Below the pieces are notes generated by a model. It saw only the letters and a list, made by a program, of their open reading frames with translations, had not been told where the DNA came from and ran no database searches. Both the position numbers and the translations under genes were made by a program. 64,000 nt of DNA from NCBI GenBank assembly GCA_029449245.1, contig JANATF010000003.1, forward strand, positions 2,356,001 through 2,420,000. Reading direction: 5' to 3'. Below are positions 45,195-56,851 of the stretch, in pieces (position 1 is the stretch's first letter; each line of letters begins with the position of its first letter). Source of the stretch: Mortierella alpina (taxonomy: Eukaryota; Mortierellomycota; Mortierellomycetes; Mortierellales; Mortierellaceae).

Positions 45195-48100
45195 ATGCTC
45201 GCTATCCAGTCTGCACCCTTCCACTTGCGTGATCAAGACAAGCAGGAAACGCGGTACGACCCACCGCTTCTGTTTGCCGGCTACTCCGCGGCCCTCCACA
45301 GCCACCACCTCTACAACCCTCACCACCATCCTCACCACCACCCTCACAACCATCCTCACAACCACCCTCACCAGCATCCTCACCAGCAGATCGCCCCGTT
45401 GTCCTCGGCCGCCACAGCTCGCTCCTCTCTCCATCACCCCCGCTACCATTCTTACCACCACCCTCCCTCCAGCGCTGTTGGGCCCACCCCGGGCAGCGTG
45501 GCCATCTCCCCGTTCTTGATGACTCCGAGCCTCATGCCACACAACCAAAGCCGCTCTGCAATACACCACCACCACCAAGCACTCTTCTACCGCGAGTGCG
45601 ATCTCAAGCAGGACCTCTCGATCGCCCAGGCCAAGGTCACGAGTCACAACTATAATAATAGCAACATCGTCAGCAACATCGTCAGCAACGGTCAGCCCAC
45701 TGCGCCGGCCTCTGCAACCGCAACACCAGCGGCACAACCTCCTCGGACTCTGTGCCTGCTCACCGAGGATGGTGCTCAGCAGACGCCGATCCACAAGATC
45801 GAGGCCCGCATCGCACAGATGACAGCCGAGGACTATGCCAAGGAAAAGATTGTGTTGCTCTTGACAGGTACGAAACTGATCACGAAGCTTTTTTTTTTTT
45901 TTTCAATTGTTTTTTTTTGGGTTATTCTATTCTGATTTATAAACACACGATATGCGCGGAGGCGGGTCCTGGATCTGCCTTTTGGCAAGAACAAAGCGTG
46001 GTCGTAGGGAGGAAGGGGAGTGGGGACGGGGGGGGGGGGGGGGGGGGGTGTTGATAGCTGCTGCTTGTTTTCTTTGCCCCATCCTCGCTCGTCTCGATCA
46101 CCATGACAGTGACTTGCCAGTCGAGTCGTGCACCTCCGAGAACAAGGATGAGCGACGGCAATCAGGGTCCTTGTGTGGTATGGTGGTCCATCACTAGCGC
46201 TGAACTAAAGGGAAAAGAGCGAGCTGCATTCGCCTTCGATTGTCTCCCACAATACGATGCTCCTTCTCCGATTGCTTTTTTTCCCCCCCTCCTGCCCTCG
46301 TCTCTGTCGTGTGTCAGCCCCCCCTTGGGGGATGTGGTGGAAGAGTGGAGCTCGAGGAGGAGAGAGAAACCTTGAAAGCGATGAATCAATTGCTTAGGCC
46401 ATCGGTGGCCAGCGGTCTGCACTCGGTGTCGAAGGCACTTCTCCACCCCCCTTAGTCTTCGCCCACCTCCCTCTTCTTTCGTCCATTCCTGTATCCCCGA
46501 GCTACTCTGTCACTCGCCGGCTCTTGTGTGCCCTTATCACTGCCTCAGCTGGTGCTCACCTGAATCACGTCTGAATCTCAGATCAGAGCGAGTCTCGATC
46601 TTAGCGTTTGCTATCCTCCGCAATACGACTCCAGTCAATTGCCCTTGGATCGACCGAACGCTTGCAGGGGTGGGTTGGCACGGCTTTTAGCCGGTGTACC
46701 TCAAAGCGCCTTTTGGGTACATACAGTTTATTTTGTTGGACTATTGAATTAGTTCCATGCATATCGCATGCATGTGGGTCGACAGAGTATTGCGTTCTTG
46801 TTGCTGATGGAGACTCGTAAAGCCAAGGGTCATTGGCCATGGCCAGGGCACTGGGCACTGGGCACTGGGTGTTGGGAGGAGTGTGCAGTACGCACCGATC
46901 ATCCGTGTGGGTGCTTTGGTTGGCTGTTTCCAGCATGTCGTCTGCGACATGGCCACGGCCCGACATCCTTGTTGTGCATGGGTGGATGCACGCGGAGACA
47001 GGAATATGCATAATAAAGAGGCTGGCGAGCGAGGCAGGCAGGCGGGCAGGCCAAGAGCGAGAGCAGGCTGCATGGTCGCACAACCGTAAACCCCCACAGA
47101 CATCTTGTGATCAACACAATACTCGCCACCCTCACTCCCTCTCTCTCACTCACTCACTCTCGCCATCCTCGCTCCCGTCGTTTTGCTTCTTTATCTCTTC
47201 CTCTATTTTGCTCACACTCGCTATCCTATCCTCGCCTCACACACCCCTCCACGGCTCTCTTACACAAGCACAATGCACACTTAGCCCCCAACATCCCTGT
47301 CAAGCCGAACAATTGCTCGACACTGCGCTCGCGGCTCTCGCCATCGCTATCGACTCGTCCACCCTTCACGGGTCACCCTCCCATTCCCCCTCTACTTTAT
47401 TTCCCCGGTTGTTTTTCTTACAGACATTGCAGTCTATGTCCACGAGAGTCTGTGTTCGCGTCTGTGTCCGTGTCCAAGTTTCTTTTTCTTGGATGTGTTG
47501 TCGATTTCTCATCTCCTGAATCACAAATCGTATGCGTATGCGTATGCGTATGCACGCACGCACGCACACTGCGAATGCATGCACAGACGGACAAGAGGGC
47601 CGAGGAGAAGGCACACCGCCGTCTGTGCCTCGAAGGCCCATCGTGGACAGATGATGCCAAGTGCAGAGGAGCTGCAGCAAGGGCGACGCGGAGAGGACGT
47701 GGATAAGAGGAGGTTGAGATTTGAATGACAATCCTGCGGGCTCAGTTGCCTCCTCTTTCTCCCTCCCCCCCCCCCCCCCCCCCCTTTCCCCCCCTTTTTT
47801 TAACCCCTATCGCACCATAGCCCGCCCTTGCACCTATTTGGACCCTCATGAGCAGACATAATCAGTGTCTAACCAATATTTGCCCGTTCTGAATTGTCCT
47901 TGTACAGGCTCCTTCTGCCCGATCCATTTGCACCACACCGAGATGCTGGAGGCTGCCAAAGCCAGGATGGAACAGGATCTTGGCCCAGATGGGGCGAGTG
48001 CAGCCTTGATCCTCGGAGGTTTTCTTTCACCAAGCCATGACTTGTATGTGGGCGAGAAATTGAAGGGCGAAACTCTGGTCTTGGACTCTCAAGAGCGCAT

Positions 48101-48824
48101 GGATTTGTGTCGCCTCCAGACCGCAGACTCTAACTGGATCGATGTCGACCCTTGGGAGTCGACCCAGGACCGATTCTATGACTATCACAAGGTCACGTCG
48201 AGGCTTCAACAATATCTGCAGGAGAAGTGCCAGAGCGCACTCGAGGACAAGATGAGCGCTCTCTTTGTCCAACAGCAGCAGCAGGCATATTCGAAATCTT
48301 GTGGTCGTCAGATGGTTCCACAACGATCAGGGTCACTCAACTCAATTGAGGCAGGAAACAGGAACCCTCACACCATCAGGGTCGTATACCTCTGTGGCGC
48401 GGATTTCGTGCTCCGGACCGGGGCACGAAAGCTGGTTGGCGGGATCGTGGTCGTTGATCGACCTCTAGGTGCTCCCTCTTCCAACCGTCGCTCGATCCTC
48501 CTGACCAACAGTGGCGGATCCATCACAGTGCCCGTTTCGAACCAGGTAGAAAAGACAGAGGATTCGTCGGCGACATCCGCTTCGACTGCAACCGCCAAGC
48601 AGCGGGTCTTTAAACGACTGGAGCAATCGTATGGATCAGAATGGTGCGAGGCCAGCAGGAACAACATCTGGTGGCTGCCTGCTCGGAGTCGCACCGAGTC
48701 TGAGGACATTAGTTCGACCAGGATACGCAGCTTGCTCTCTGACCGGAAGAGCTGCAAGGGTCTCCTCCACCCATTGGTTGCGCAGCGCCTACTTGAGAAG
48801 AACGCCCTCCAGGATAGCACTTAA
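45195..48824 (+). CDS. nicotinamide-nucleotide adenylyltransferase-like protein with His-rich N-terminal extension
   Basis: Exons 45195-45867 and 47908-48824 give 529 aa. The join is fixed by sequence: VLLLTG ends exon 1 and SFCPIHLHHTEMLEAAK opens exon 2, together making the nucleotidyltransferase loop GSFxPxHxxH (225-234). The other NMNAT landmarks are FYDYHKVTSRL, VVYLCGADFVLR, NNIWWLP and the ATP-binding ISSTRIR at 492-498. The enzyme would make NAD from nicotinamide mononucleotide and ATP. Compared with typical NMNATs (about 280-400 aa), there is a 190-residue N-terminal extension containing a His/Pro-rich tandem repeat (about residues 43-65), plus Gln- and Ser-rich inserts. The 2,040-nt intron is far longer than any other in the window. 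Another cytidylyltransferase-like activity cannot be excluded. Confidence 0.85.
45318..45391 (+). repeat. CCTCACCACCAT-type tandem repeat coding His/Pro
   Basis: About six imperfect 12-bp units (CCTCACCACCAT and variants with AAC or CAG) in frame in exon 1 of the NMNAT-like gene, encoding HxHP repeats. Such a stretch could bind Zn or Ni ions, or be neutral slippage. Confidence 0.75.
46028..46048 (+). repeat. G21 homopolymer
   Basis: Twenty-one consecutive G on the sense strand, 160 nt after the intron's 5' splice site. It can form a G-quadruplex or pair with the C20 run near the 3' end of the same intron. Confidence 0.85.
47531..47567. repeat. (TATGCG)n-(CACG)n alternating tract
   Basis: Strict purine-pyrimidine alternation over 37 bp, made of TATGCG units then CACG units, in the 3' part of the long intron. 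Candidate for Z-DNA. Confidence 0.75.
47765..47784 (+). repeat. C20 homopolymer
   Basis: Twenty consecutive C on the sense strand, 123 nt before the intron's 3' splice site, complementary to the G21 run 1.7 kb upstream. Confidence 0.85.
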
Positions 48825-48997
48825 AAGAGAAGGGAGTCCACGTCTACTTCTGACCTGCCACTCCACTCCTCCTCCTCCTTCCCAACCCTTTGTGTTTTTT
48901 TGTGTCTCTCACCTTCTCTTCTCTCACAGGAAGTGGAAGGGTGTATAGGATTTGTATGTAGTTTTGTATTTGTAAGGTCGAGACTGTTCGTTGTAAA

Positions 48998-49003
48998 ATA
49001 AAA
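48998..49003 (+). terminator. AATAAA polyadenylation signal (NMNAT-like gene)
   Basis: Canonical AATAAA hexamer 174 bp after the stop codon of the NMNAT-like gene, in A/T-rich sequence. The position suits 3'-end formation; the cleavage site is unknown. Confidence 0.4.
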
Positions 49004-50037
49004 ACAAAGATTATCAGAATGTTACTCATGCGCGAGCGAGATCTCACCAGCCCCGATGATGCCCCTCCACAATCGCGTTGAAATTCACATAGCCCAAGCA
49101 CCTCTTTGTAAAGTGAAGACCGCAGATGTATTTTTAACTTTTACATGCGTCGCGTTGAACAAGTTCCGGAAAAGAGTCCAAAACATAGTGAACAGTATAG
49201 GAGGTGCGGCAAGAAGCGATGATGATGACTCTTGACACTGACACTGCCACTGCCACTGCCGTAATACTCTGCACGCTGACTCTGCCTCTTTCCGCCCTTG
49301 ATTCTCCATGCGCGAGTTTGCTCACATTCATCGCACAAGAATATTTCTTCTTTTCTCCTCGTTCTGTCTTTTTTTTTTAGCAGTTCGTCCAATGGGGCTC
49401 CGATTTTGAAATCATACGATCCAGAGCACCCTTCCACGCGTTTGTTCTTTTTTTTTCGTGTCCTCATTGACCGCTGCTGTGTAGCGGAGTACGTTCTACT
49501 CCAGCACAATGACGAGACGATCAAAGAGGCTGTGTCAGGATGTGGACTGTGCTCGCGCACATGTGTCTACGGGCGCGACTATGTATGGTAGGGAAAGTTA
49601 TATAGTTTTAAGTGAGATGGTTGCGTAGATGGACGCGTCGGTGCGCGCGGCGCCCTTTCCCTTGACCTCTCTCTTTCTCTCAACCTAACACATGCGTTTC
49701 TCCAGTACACGTTGCAAAACGCGCGTTTTCTTTTTTCGTTCGGGAGTAGGATGGAGAACGGTAGAATCATGACGAAGCAAACAGCCATGTTTTGAACGCA
49801 ACCTGTTTTTTTTCGTGTTTATATAGCGGTCAAGAGTGCGTATGTTGTTATGGTTCTTTGTTTTTGGGTTACTCTCATGGGCAAACAAAGGACCAGAAGG
49901 CGGCGTTGGAAGAACCTTGCCGGTTGTTGACTTTTGGCACTAAAACATGGATGATATGGGATTGGATAAGGAGTAGGATAAGGATGGGCGCTTGTCATGA
50001 GAAAAAAAAAAAGATGGGGATGGGTCATACGGGGACA

Positions 50038-50068
50038 CGGATGTGGATGTGGATGTGGATGTGGATGC
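50038..50068. repeat. (GGATGT)n hexamer repeat
   Basis: About five units of GGATGT ending in GGATGCGG within the spacer. No associated gene is seen. Confidence 0.75.
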
Positions 50069-51955
50069 GGGGCAGGGATGGAAGGCAACCAACAAGCGCT
50101 CATGACAAATGCAGTGGTAAACAAACCCAATAAAAAAAACAACTCGATCGGGGAAGGAAGGCCGAGAGAAAAAAAAAATAACAAAACAGGACCGGAATGT
50201 GGGCCACGGACCACCGCCTCGTTGCCCTCGTGAACATTTTTTTCTGCCACTAGGGCGGATTTATCTTCAACCTTGCAGCACGTACAGATGTACGAGACTG
50301 TAGTGCATGCTTGGCAACATCTAATTGCTGTTGATCGGCCTGTGAACCTTGAAGCGGCCTGTAAACAACAAGTGGGAACAAAAAACGGCTTTTTGTTGCT
50401 GATCAAAGCCTGCATATAAACAAATATGCATGGATGTGTAGCATGGTCGGTCTCCGAAACGTCAGGTTGCGACGCGATCGGAAAAAGGGATGAGTTGTGA
50501 AGTGCACATGATCGAGGAAGACTGAAAATAGGAGGGGACCGAGAGTCGGGGGCACTAGGTCAGAAGACGAGCCTTCAAGAGCTCGCGTGCTATTTGGATA
50601 CCTCCAGCAGCAACGGCTGCCGTCTCCAGGGAAAATTGAAGGGAGCAAGGTGTATGTTTAAAGATGTGTTGTTGCACCCCCATGGCGACGGGGATTGCAG
50701 TACTAGGACTTCTGCTGGGTAGCGACACCACAGTGGGACACAGGAAGATTGCTTGACCCCAGCAAGAGCGCGCTCGAAACCTTTGATGTACCAACGCATA
50801 GCCAGGTGTAGCGTCGCAACCCATGTCCTATCACAATGATGATCGAATCGAAGGGGGGAAAAGGAGGTGCTTGTGAACACATCTCGAATATCACTCGCTG
50901 CACGATGAGGCGACAGCATGCGCGCAAAGTTTCCAACTAGCGTGATCTGTTGACATCTTTCCTCAATCAACTTTAACGCCGGTAGACAACACCTCGAGCG
51001 CCTCCTCGCCTCCTCAACTCTCCCCTTATATCAATGTAGGAAGCTGTCTAGCAATGACAAAAAAAATAGCCGAAGAACTCCGTCGTAATGCACTACAAGC
51101 AAAGCAGAGGGAGCATCTGACATTTGTCAAATTGACCGCAACGACATGTCTAACCGCTTCTAGCCTCCCCTTCGTTTTTTGTTGTTGACTCCGCAGAAGA
51201 CACTTAATCAGAACTGTGGAGAGCCTGTGTCACGGTACAGTACTTCGACAAGCCCTGACCTTTCCTAATGGTACCATAGACAGGCAGGTTTTCCTTTGCG
51301 AGCCGGAATATCTTATAATAGCGCTTGCTCTTGATGCTCTTGAAGCCCATGTACTGCCAAACGCCTTCTACGAAGTACTGTACACACTTTCATTATTCCA
51401 ATCCGCAAGAGCCATGCCCTTCGCACTTTTACATGACGGTTAGTTCGGGACGTTTACCTAACTATTAAACCATGCAAGTCCTGTCGCGGCACTTACGCAG
51501 TTCTAGCTCATGGCTTACAGGACAACGGCGCTTCGCAGATTCCCCAACCCCACCTCCACTTCAAAAATACTGCAGCTCTTTTCCATTGACGCCCTAAACA
51601 AACAAACAAACAAACAAACGCTTTGGTACCTTGCATGGTTTATAATTGTCGATACATCAATACCCCACTCAATGGTTTACTTGCTCCAAATTGTCATCCA
51701 TACATCTCATGAGTCTTTGGACGCACCATCGTCTTGGGTCAGCGTGCCTGATATCAAACCGATAAAAGAATAGTCGCTCGCCTACTTTTGATGTCTTTTT
51801 TTTTATAAGTTCTTCCTGTAGTGCCCTTCCCTCGAGCATCTCCCCCTTCAGTCATCAGACTCTACCTTGTCTTAGCCTTTAAGCCATCCAGTTGTCATAC
51901 TACCGATACCCGCTCCTGCTGTTCCTTTGAACGACACATCCCAAGTTATTTAGGC

Positions 51956-54426
51956 ATGATTCTCTTCAAGACAATATTCTCGGCCGTGGCCGTCTTTCTT
52001 TTGAGCTCGCAGATTGAAGCCGCGCCTACAAAACTCAAGAAACGTCTGCTCTTGCCGACCGCTCCTCTGGCTAGCGATATTGACGGCGCCCACCTTCTCC
52101 TCCGGAACGACGTGGACTCCAAAAACGTTATCAAGAATGCATACCTGCTACTCTCAAAGCCACGAGGTTACTATGACGGTATCAACGCCTGCCTTTCCAT
52201 GGGAGATGGTAAGAGTCCAACAAAAAAAAAGAAGGGTGTGCAGTGATTTCGACGTTATTGCGATCAAACTCAAAAACTTATCCACCCTTTCCCACATTGA
52301 CAGGTGGATACATATACATTCCTGGAACATCTGGCGCGACAGAGCTGGTCTCGCTCTTGAACAGCAATGCCAATGCTCAGAAAGAAGTCTCGGCCTTTTC
52401 TCAGTTCTGGGTCTACAATGGTAGGTGATCGTTTTTAGGAGGGTTTTAACAGCAGCAACAAACGTCTTGCGAACAACAGGCGTTAAAGTAGCTTTCGTCT
52501 TGATGTCTCCCTTCACCCACCTTCCTCATCATAAGGTGTACCTGGAATATTTGCCAACTGTCTGGCTGTGAATAAGAACACCGGCAAGACCGACTGGATC
52601 CCTTGTAGCACTCAGCTCCCTACCATCTGCTTCAACAGTGTCATGCGCCGAGTCCTTCTCTTTGACGACACCTCTCGTCAAATCAAAGTGAACACTCCTG
52701 TTGGCCCCATCCAGGGTTGGCGCGACCAGAACGCGTTCCGGTTCCTGGGAATTCCCTACGCTGAGGCACCCGTCCAAAATCTTCGCTTTGCTGCCCCGGT
52801 CCCTAAGGCTCCCTTCACCTCAACCCTGGACGCAATCCACTACAGAGGAATTTGTCCTCAGACCTCGCAGTCTGCTGGGTTCATCCCGCTGCTGCTAAGT
52901 TATCTTGAGAACGGTGCGACCGAACAAGAAGACTGCTTGAACCTGAACGTTTATACCCCAAGCTTGAAGGGCGCAAACGAGGAACTCCTTCCAGTGATGT
53001 TTTATATCCATGGCGGTGGATTCACTAGGTAACATAATACTCCTCCCCTCTATTTCTTACTCATTTAATGCATTTAGAAAGGACGAGCAGGCAGGGGCTA
53101 ACTGTTTGATTTCACCACAATCATTTTGTCGCGCTTAGCTACTCTGGTTCAGTTATCATATTTGAGCCCGGTAACTTAGTGTCGCGAGGCGGCGTTGTTG
53201 TTGTCACCATCAACTATCGACTTGGAATGCTAGGATGGATGGAGAACGTCCCTGCATGGTCGCGATCGTCCGTTCCCGGCAACCAGGCTTTCCGAGACCA
53301 GATTCTAGCACTGAAGTGGGTTCAACAGAACATTCGCTCTTTTGGTGGTGATCCCAACCGCGTTACAGTCTTTGGCGAGAGCGCCGGTGCTACCAGTATC
53401 CGAGCCTTACTTTCTGCTCCATCTGCATTCGGTCTTTACCAAGGCGTCATCGGTCAAAGTGACCCCATCAACATCCCATTCAAGACGCCTGCGGAAGCAA
53501 AGTCGATCGGCGCGTACTTTATGGAGGCTCTGAACTGCCCCCTCGATGACCTTAACTGCGCTCGCTCTCGAACAGTGGAGGACGTGCTAAAGGCTCAGAC
53601 TGTGGCCAACTCAAAGGCCCTTGCGGACGACAAGTGGACGACTTGGGCGTTGGTGGAGCGACCGACGATCGATGGCGACCTCATTTCTGCAGAGTTCTCG
53701 GCGCTTGTCAAATCAGGCACCTATAATACCAAGGCCAATATCATGTGGGGCTCGACCAAAGATGAAGCTGGTCTGTTTGTTCCCCAGTACTTTCCGAATC
53801 CAGTCCCCATCGCCAATGCTTCTACCGCTCTGGAGCTGGTCTTTGACGCAGCCCGCGCGGCCGTCATTTTGGGCTCGCCTTACTTCCAGCCCGACCCAAG
53901 TGATTCAGATGCGGTCCGTAACCTGTTTACAAGAGCCGGTACACAGTACTACTTCTTTTGCCCACTCCGGTACCTCAGCCGACAGATGACCAAGAAGAAG
54001 CCCATCTATAACTTTCGCTTCAACCGTGGTCGTGACACACCTCTCGTGGGTGAAAATTATTGCTCCTCAAGTACTGGACGCGTTTGTCACTCGGCTGACA
54101 TCCAGCCCGTGTTTGCGAGCGGTGCTGCCGTCCCTGGGTTCTCTCAGACCGGAGACGATGCTCGTTTCGCACGGCAAGTCGTGGATCGATTGACGACGTT
54201 TGCAAAGACGGGTAACCCGAATCCAAAGCCTGGTCTGCCAGGGGCAGAACTGACCAACCCTGATGTCACGAGTGTGGATTGGCCTCCTTACGATGACTCG
54301 AACACGTTGATGGAGTTGAATGTCCAGGCGTCCGTGTCGAAGCAGGTTGAGAATGACGTGTGTTCGTGGATTGATACAGTCTTTTTGTATGATTTCTGGC
54401 TCCAGATTCCGGGTAATCTTCCTTAA
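51956..54426 (+). CDS. secreted type-B carboxylesterase with short N-terminal lectin-like segment
   Basis: Exons 51956-52208, 52304-52420, 52536-53028 and 53139-54426; 716 aa. It starts with a signal peptide (MILFKTIFSAVAVFLLSSQ, then EAAPT), so the enzyme is probably secreted. Residues about 75-155 form an extra module, with QFWVYNGVPGIFANCLAV and a WIPCSTQLPTICF end, reminiscent of the last half of C-type lectin domains. The esterase domain follows: FRFLGIPYAEAP, the EDCLNLNVYTP signature, oxyanion loop YIHGGGF, the nucleophile elbow VFGESAGA with Ser369, KDEAG carrying the acid, and CHSADIQPVF carrying the His. All triad residues are present. Likely substrates are lipids or other esters. 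The carboxylesterase/lipase family cannot be split further by eye. An AATAAA lies 180 bp downstream. Confidence 0.9.
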
Positions 54427-54778
54427 AAAAAATGGAACAGAATGCTCCCATGCTCGTCGTTTCCTTCTTCCTTCCCTCTGTTCCTCTTTCCCTCCCTCTT
54501 CCTTCCTTCCTTAATCATAATCATGTCAGGGTGATGCAGAGGACAGTTGACACGCCTCTGCGACACACGTAGTTGGTCCTTCATTGCACTCGTATGCGAG
54601 CAAAAAATAAAGGCAGTTAACCCCTCAACCCCAACAGCCATCTCACGCCTTCATTGGGTTGAAGAGGCCAAGATGACAGACTTGGGCAATTGAAACTACA
54701 AGAAAGAAAACAGTAAAAAACTCTCACCTTTATGATTATAAGGCTATTTCTATGTATCTCGCAACAAGCGTATTTCGC
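54427..54778. other. 3' intergenic gap between convergent genes
   Basis: 352 bp between the stops of the carboxylesterase (plus) and sulfite oxidase (minus). It contains AATAAA at 54606-54611 in the plus sense and a CTTCC-rich stretch. No gene is seen. Confidence 0.5.
54606..54611 (+). terminator. AATAAA polyadenylation signal (carboxylesterase)
   Basis: Canonical hexamer 180 bp after the carboxylesterase stop codon within an A-rich run. Confidence 0.4.
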
Positions 54779-56851
54779 TCACATGTTGGACTGTGGCATC
54801 TGAGTGACATTGGAAACGCGGAACCATGCATTGTTCATGACGCCTCTATAGTTCCAGATGGGGAATTCGGGCTGAATGTTGCCACTCGAATCATCTATAA
54901 GGACAGAATGATCAATTGCTTACTCAATTGCTTTGACACTCACACTTGAGAACGGCCATCGAGTATATATCAACTTACATGCGCGAGCAACGAGTTCTGA
55001 GGTCGTCATGATCTTGGGCAACTTTTTCTCCCAGAGTGCCCAGGCCCAATACATACCGCTAACTTTGTCTGGAGTCTGCTCAATCTTGTCAACAGGTTCC
55101 CACGTCTTTCCGCCATCTGCTGACAACTCAACTCTGTATATAGCTCGGCCGCCGCCAGAGATAGCATAGCCCTTGACGGTGACGGGCTTCGACGAGGGGA
55201 TGATCTCTTTCTCCATGGGTGTGCAGATCACACATTGGACATTCATCTCGCCAAGAGACACAGTCGAATCCCACGCAGCGTCGACATTGGTCGAGTTCAC
55301 CTATGGCGTACAAATGGCCCATCGTTTGAAATTAGCAAATTATGTCCACATGCATAACACGACCTAACGCATTACAGTTCCACATTCGGGTGTTTGTGAC
55401 ACCTTCGGAAGGGTACAAAGCGTGCAAGTTCTGCGAGGCATTCAGCATAGTATATTTACCCATGGAGGAAGAATCTTGTAATCTTTGCGCTGGAAAAACG
55501 AGTTTGACTCTTGAGGCTGAATCAAAATCTTCTGTAAAAACTTGACAGAGCGAGCACCAATGTACCCAGGCACGATCACACGAATAGGAAAACCATGGTC
55601 TCGGCTCAATGGCTTGCCGTTCATCTATCACAAAAATATCTCTTTCAGTCCAAGTGTAGGATATACGTCAACAGTGCTTCGCTGGCGCAAATTGGCTTCT
55701 AGAGTCTCTTTCTCACCTCATAAGCGAGAATAACGTCTCCCAATGGATCCCTAATAATAAACCGAGAAAGTTAGATTCAGATTGAGGTGATATCCAGGAT
55801 TGAAACAAGATTAAGGTGAGTTCCAGGATTGAAACAAGCTACTGTTCTTACATGGCTTTCCGAAGAGGGATTGAACTGCCGTAGCATGTATCCTCGACAA
55901 CACTGTCATCGGCCTCGAGCGCAACATGGAAGTTACGGATCATCTCATGGTGCAGATCTTCCGGGATACCAGCCACATCTTTAAGAATATCGCAGAGCCT
56001 TGGGCCAGACCACACAGCCTAGCAAGGGCGTAGCAAGGGCGGGGTGAGTCCAAATGGGTCGTGAGAATCAGGGATTGAGACCAAAAAAAAAAAGGAGACC
56101 AAACAAAATAAGGTTATGTCGTCAGATGGCGACAAACCCAAAGCCTGCATAACAGGCTGGAACGCCAGAAAAAGGGAGAGAGACGAAGCCCTCTTCTCCA
56201 TGGGGAATAGCTCGGTAACTCAATACAGTACAGAAGCATTCTTGGGGCTGCAGTGGAGACAGGAAACAATAGAAGCGCTGAGAGAGTGTCCACCTACATT
56301 CGAGATTGTACCGGACTTCCAGATAACGCCCTTGACTTCCTTGAGTTGTGCGAGGCCCTCCCTTCGGTTTCCGGCGCACTATAGATGGGCGTAACAGGTT
56401 TAGGATGAACAAAGTGACTCTGTGTTATATGCAGACTCGAACATGAGAACAATGGGGACTGGGAAGACGGGGCGCGGCGCCAAGCACTAACCTGAAGAGA
56501 CGCTGTGATGGTCGCCTTGGGCCATTTGGTCATGAGGTCTTGCATACTCAGAACCTTCCAGTCGGCCTTCTCGTTGGGTTGGCCGGTCTGGATGCCGATG
56601 TAGACTTGGTGGTCCTCCAGGCGGATGTCGGGGATGGGGCCGTGGTTGCGCTTGAAGAAGACATCCGCTGGCGTGATGGTGCCCGAGTTGACGAGGAGAG
56701 GGAGATGGGGCTCTGCGTTGAAGGGCTTCGGAGCGTGAACAAGGTAGTTGGAAAGAATTCGTGGAGGGTCCTGCGCGTAGTCGAGGTCACAGAGCGTCTT
56801 CTGCAAGTGCTTGGGTGGTTGCACCGAGGTGTTTGTGTGCGTGAGCTCCAT
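54779..56851 (-). CDS. SUOX: sulfite oxidase (molybdenum cofactor enzyme)
   Basis: Seven exons: 56851-56492, 56378-56298, 56018-55852, 55750-55717, 55624-55460, 55300-54979 and 54894-54779; 414 aa. The enzyme oxidises sulfite to sulfate. Exon 2 begins with CAGNRREGLAQLKEVKG, and Cys121 is the expected molybdenum ligand. Further landmarks are VWSGPRLCDIL, CYGSSIPLRKAMDPLGDVIL (a single codon is split around the 34-nt exon 4), GKPLSRDHGFPIRVIVPGY and GARSVKFL. The dimerisation domain reads VKGYAISGGGRAIYRVELSA and ends IWNYRGVMNNAWFRV. No N-terminal cytochrome b5 domain is present, as in plant and many fungal forms, so the acceptor is not cytochrome c via an attached heme. The upstream open frame has no ATG before 56851. 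Assimilatory nitrate reductase is excluded by the missing heme and FAD domains. Confidence 0.93.

Larger units (their letters stand above)
45868..47907 (+). other. 2,040-nt intron of NMNAT-like gene
   Basis: Bounded by GTACGA and TACAG; the reading frame across it is exact. It contains G21 (46028-46048), C20 (47765-47784), a CT-rich leader-like stretch (about 47130-47400) and the alternating TATGCG/CACG tract at 47531-47567. No nested gene with convincing composition was found. An internal alternative promoter near 47100-47400 is possible, but transcripts from it would lack the catalytic loop unless spliced to an unseen exon. Confidence 0.7.
48825..51955. other. 3.1-kb intergenic region
   Basis: Begins with an AATAAA at 48998-49003, a likely polyadenylation signal of the NMNAT-like gene. 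Further on are a GGATGT hexamer repeat (50038-50068) and (AAAC)n near 51598-51618. ORFs of 60-126 codons exist (for example minus 50590-50970), but none is recognisable or shows the local codon bias. Confidence 0.45.

Noticed and set aside
44778-45794. 338-codon minus-strand ORF
   Set aside because: Antisense shadow of the His/Pro-rich exon and CT-rich leader of the NMNAT-like gene; low complexity (Val/Arg repeats).
46833-47519. 228-codon ORF nested in the long intron
   Set aside because: Ser/Leu/Pro-rich translation of the pyrimidine tract; no start context or family features.
50590-50970. 126-codon minus ORF in the 48.8-52 kb spacer
   Set aside because: No ATG at its start, no local codon bias and no recognisable motif.
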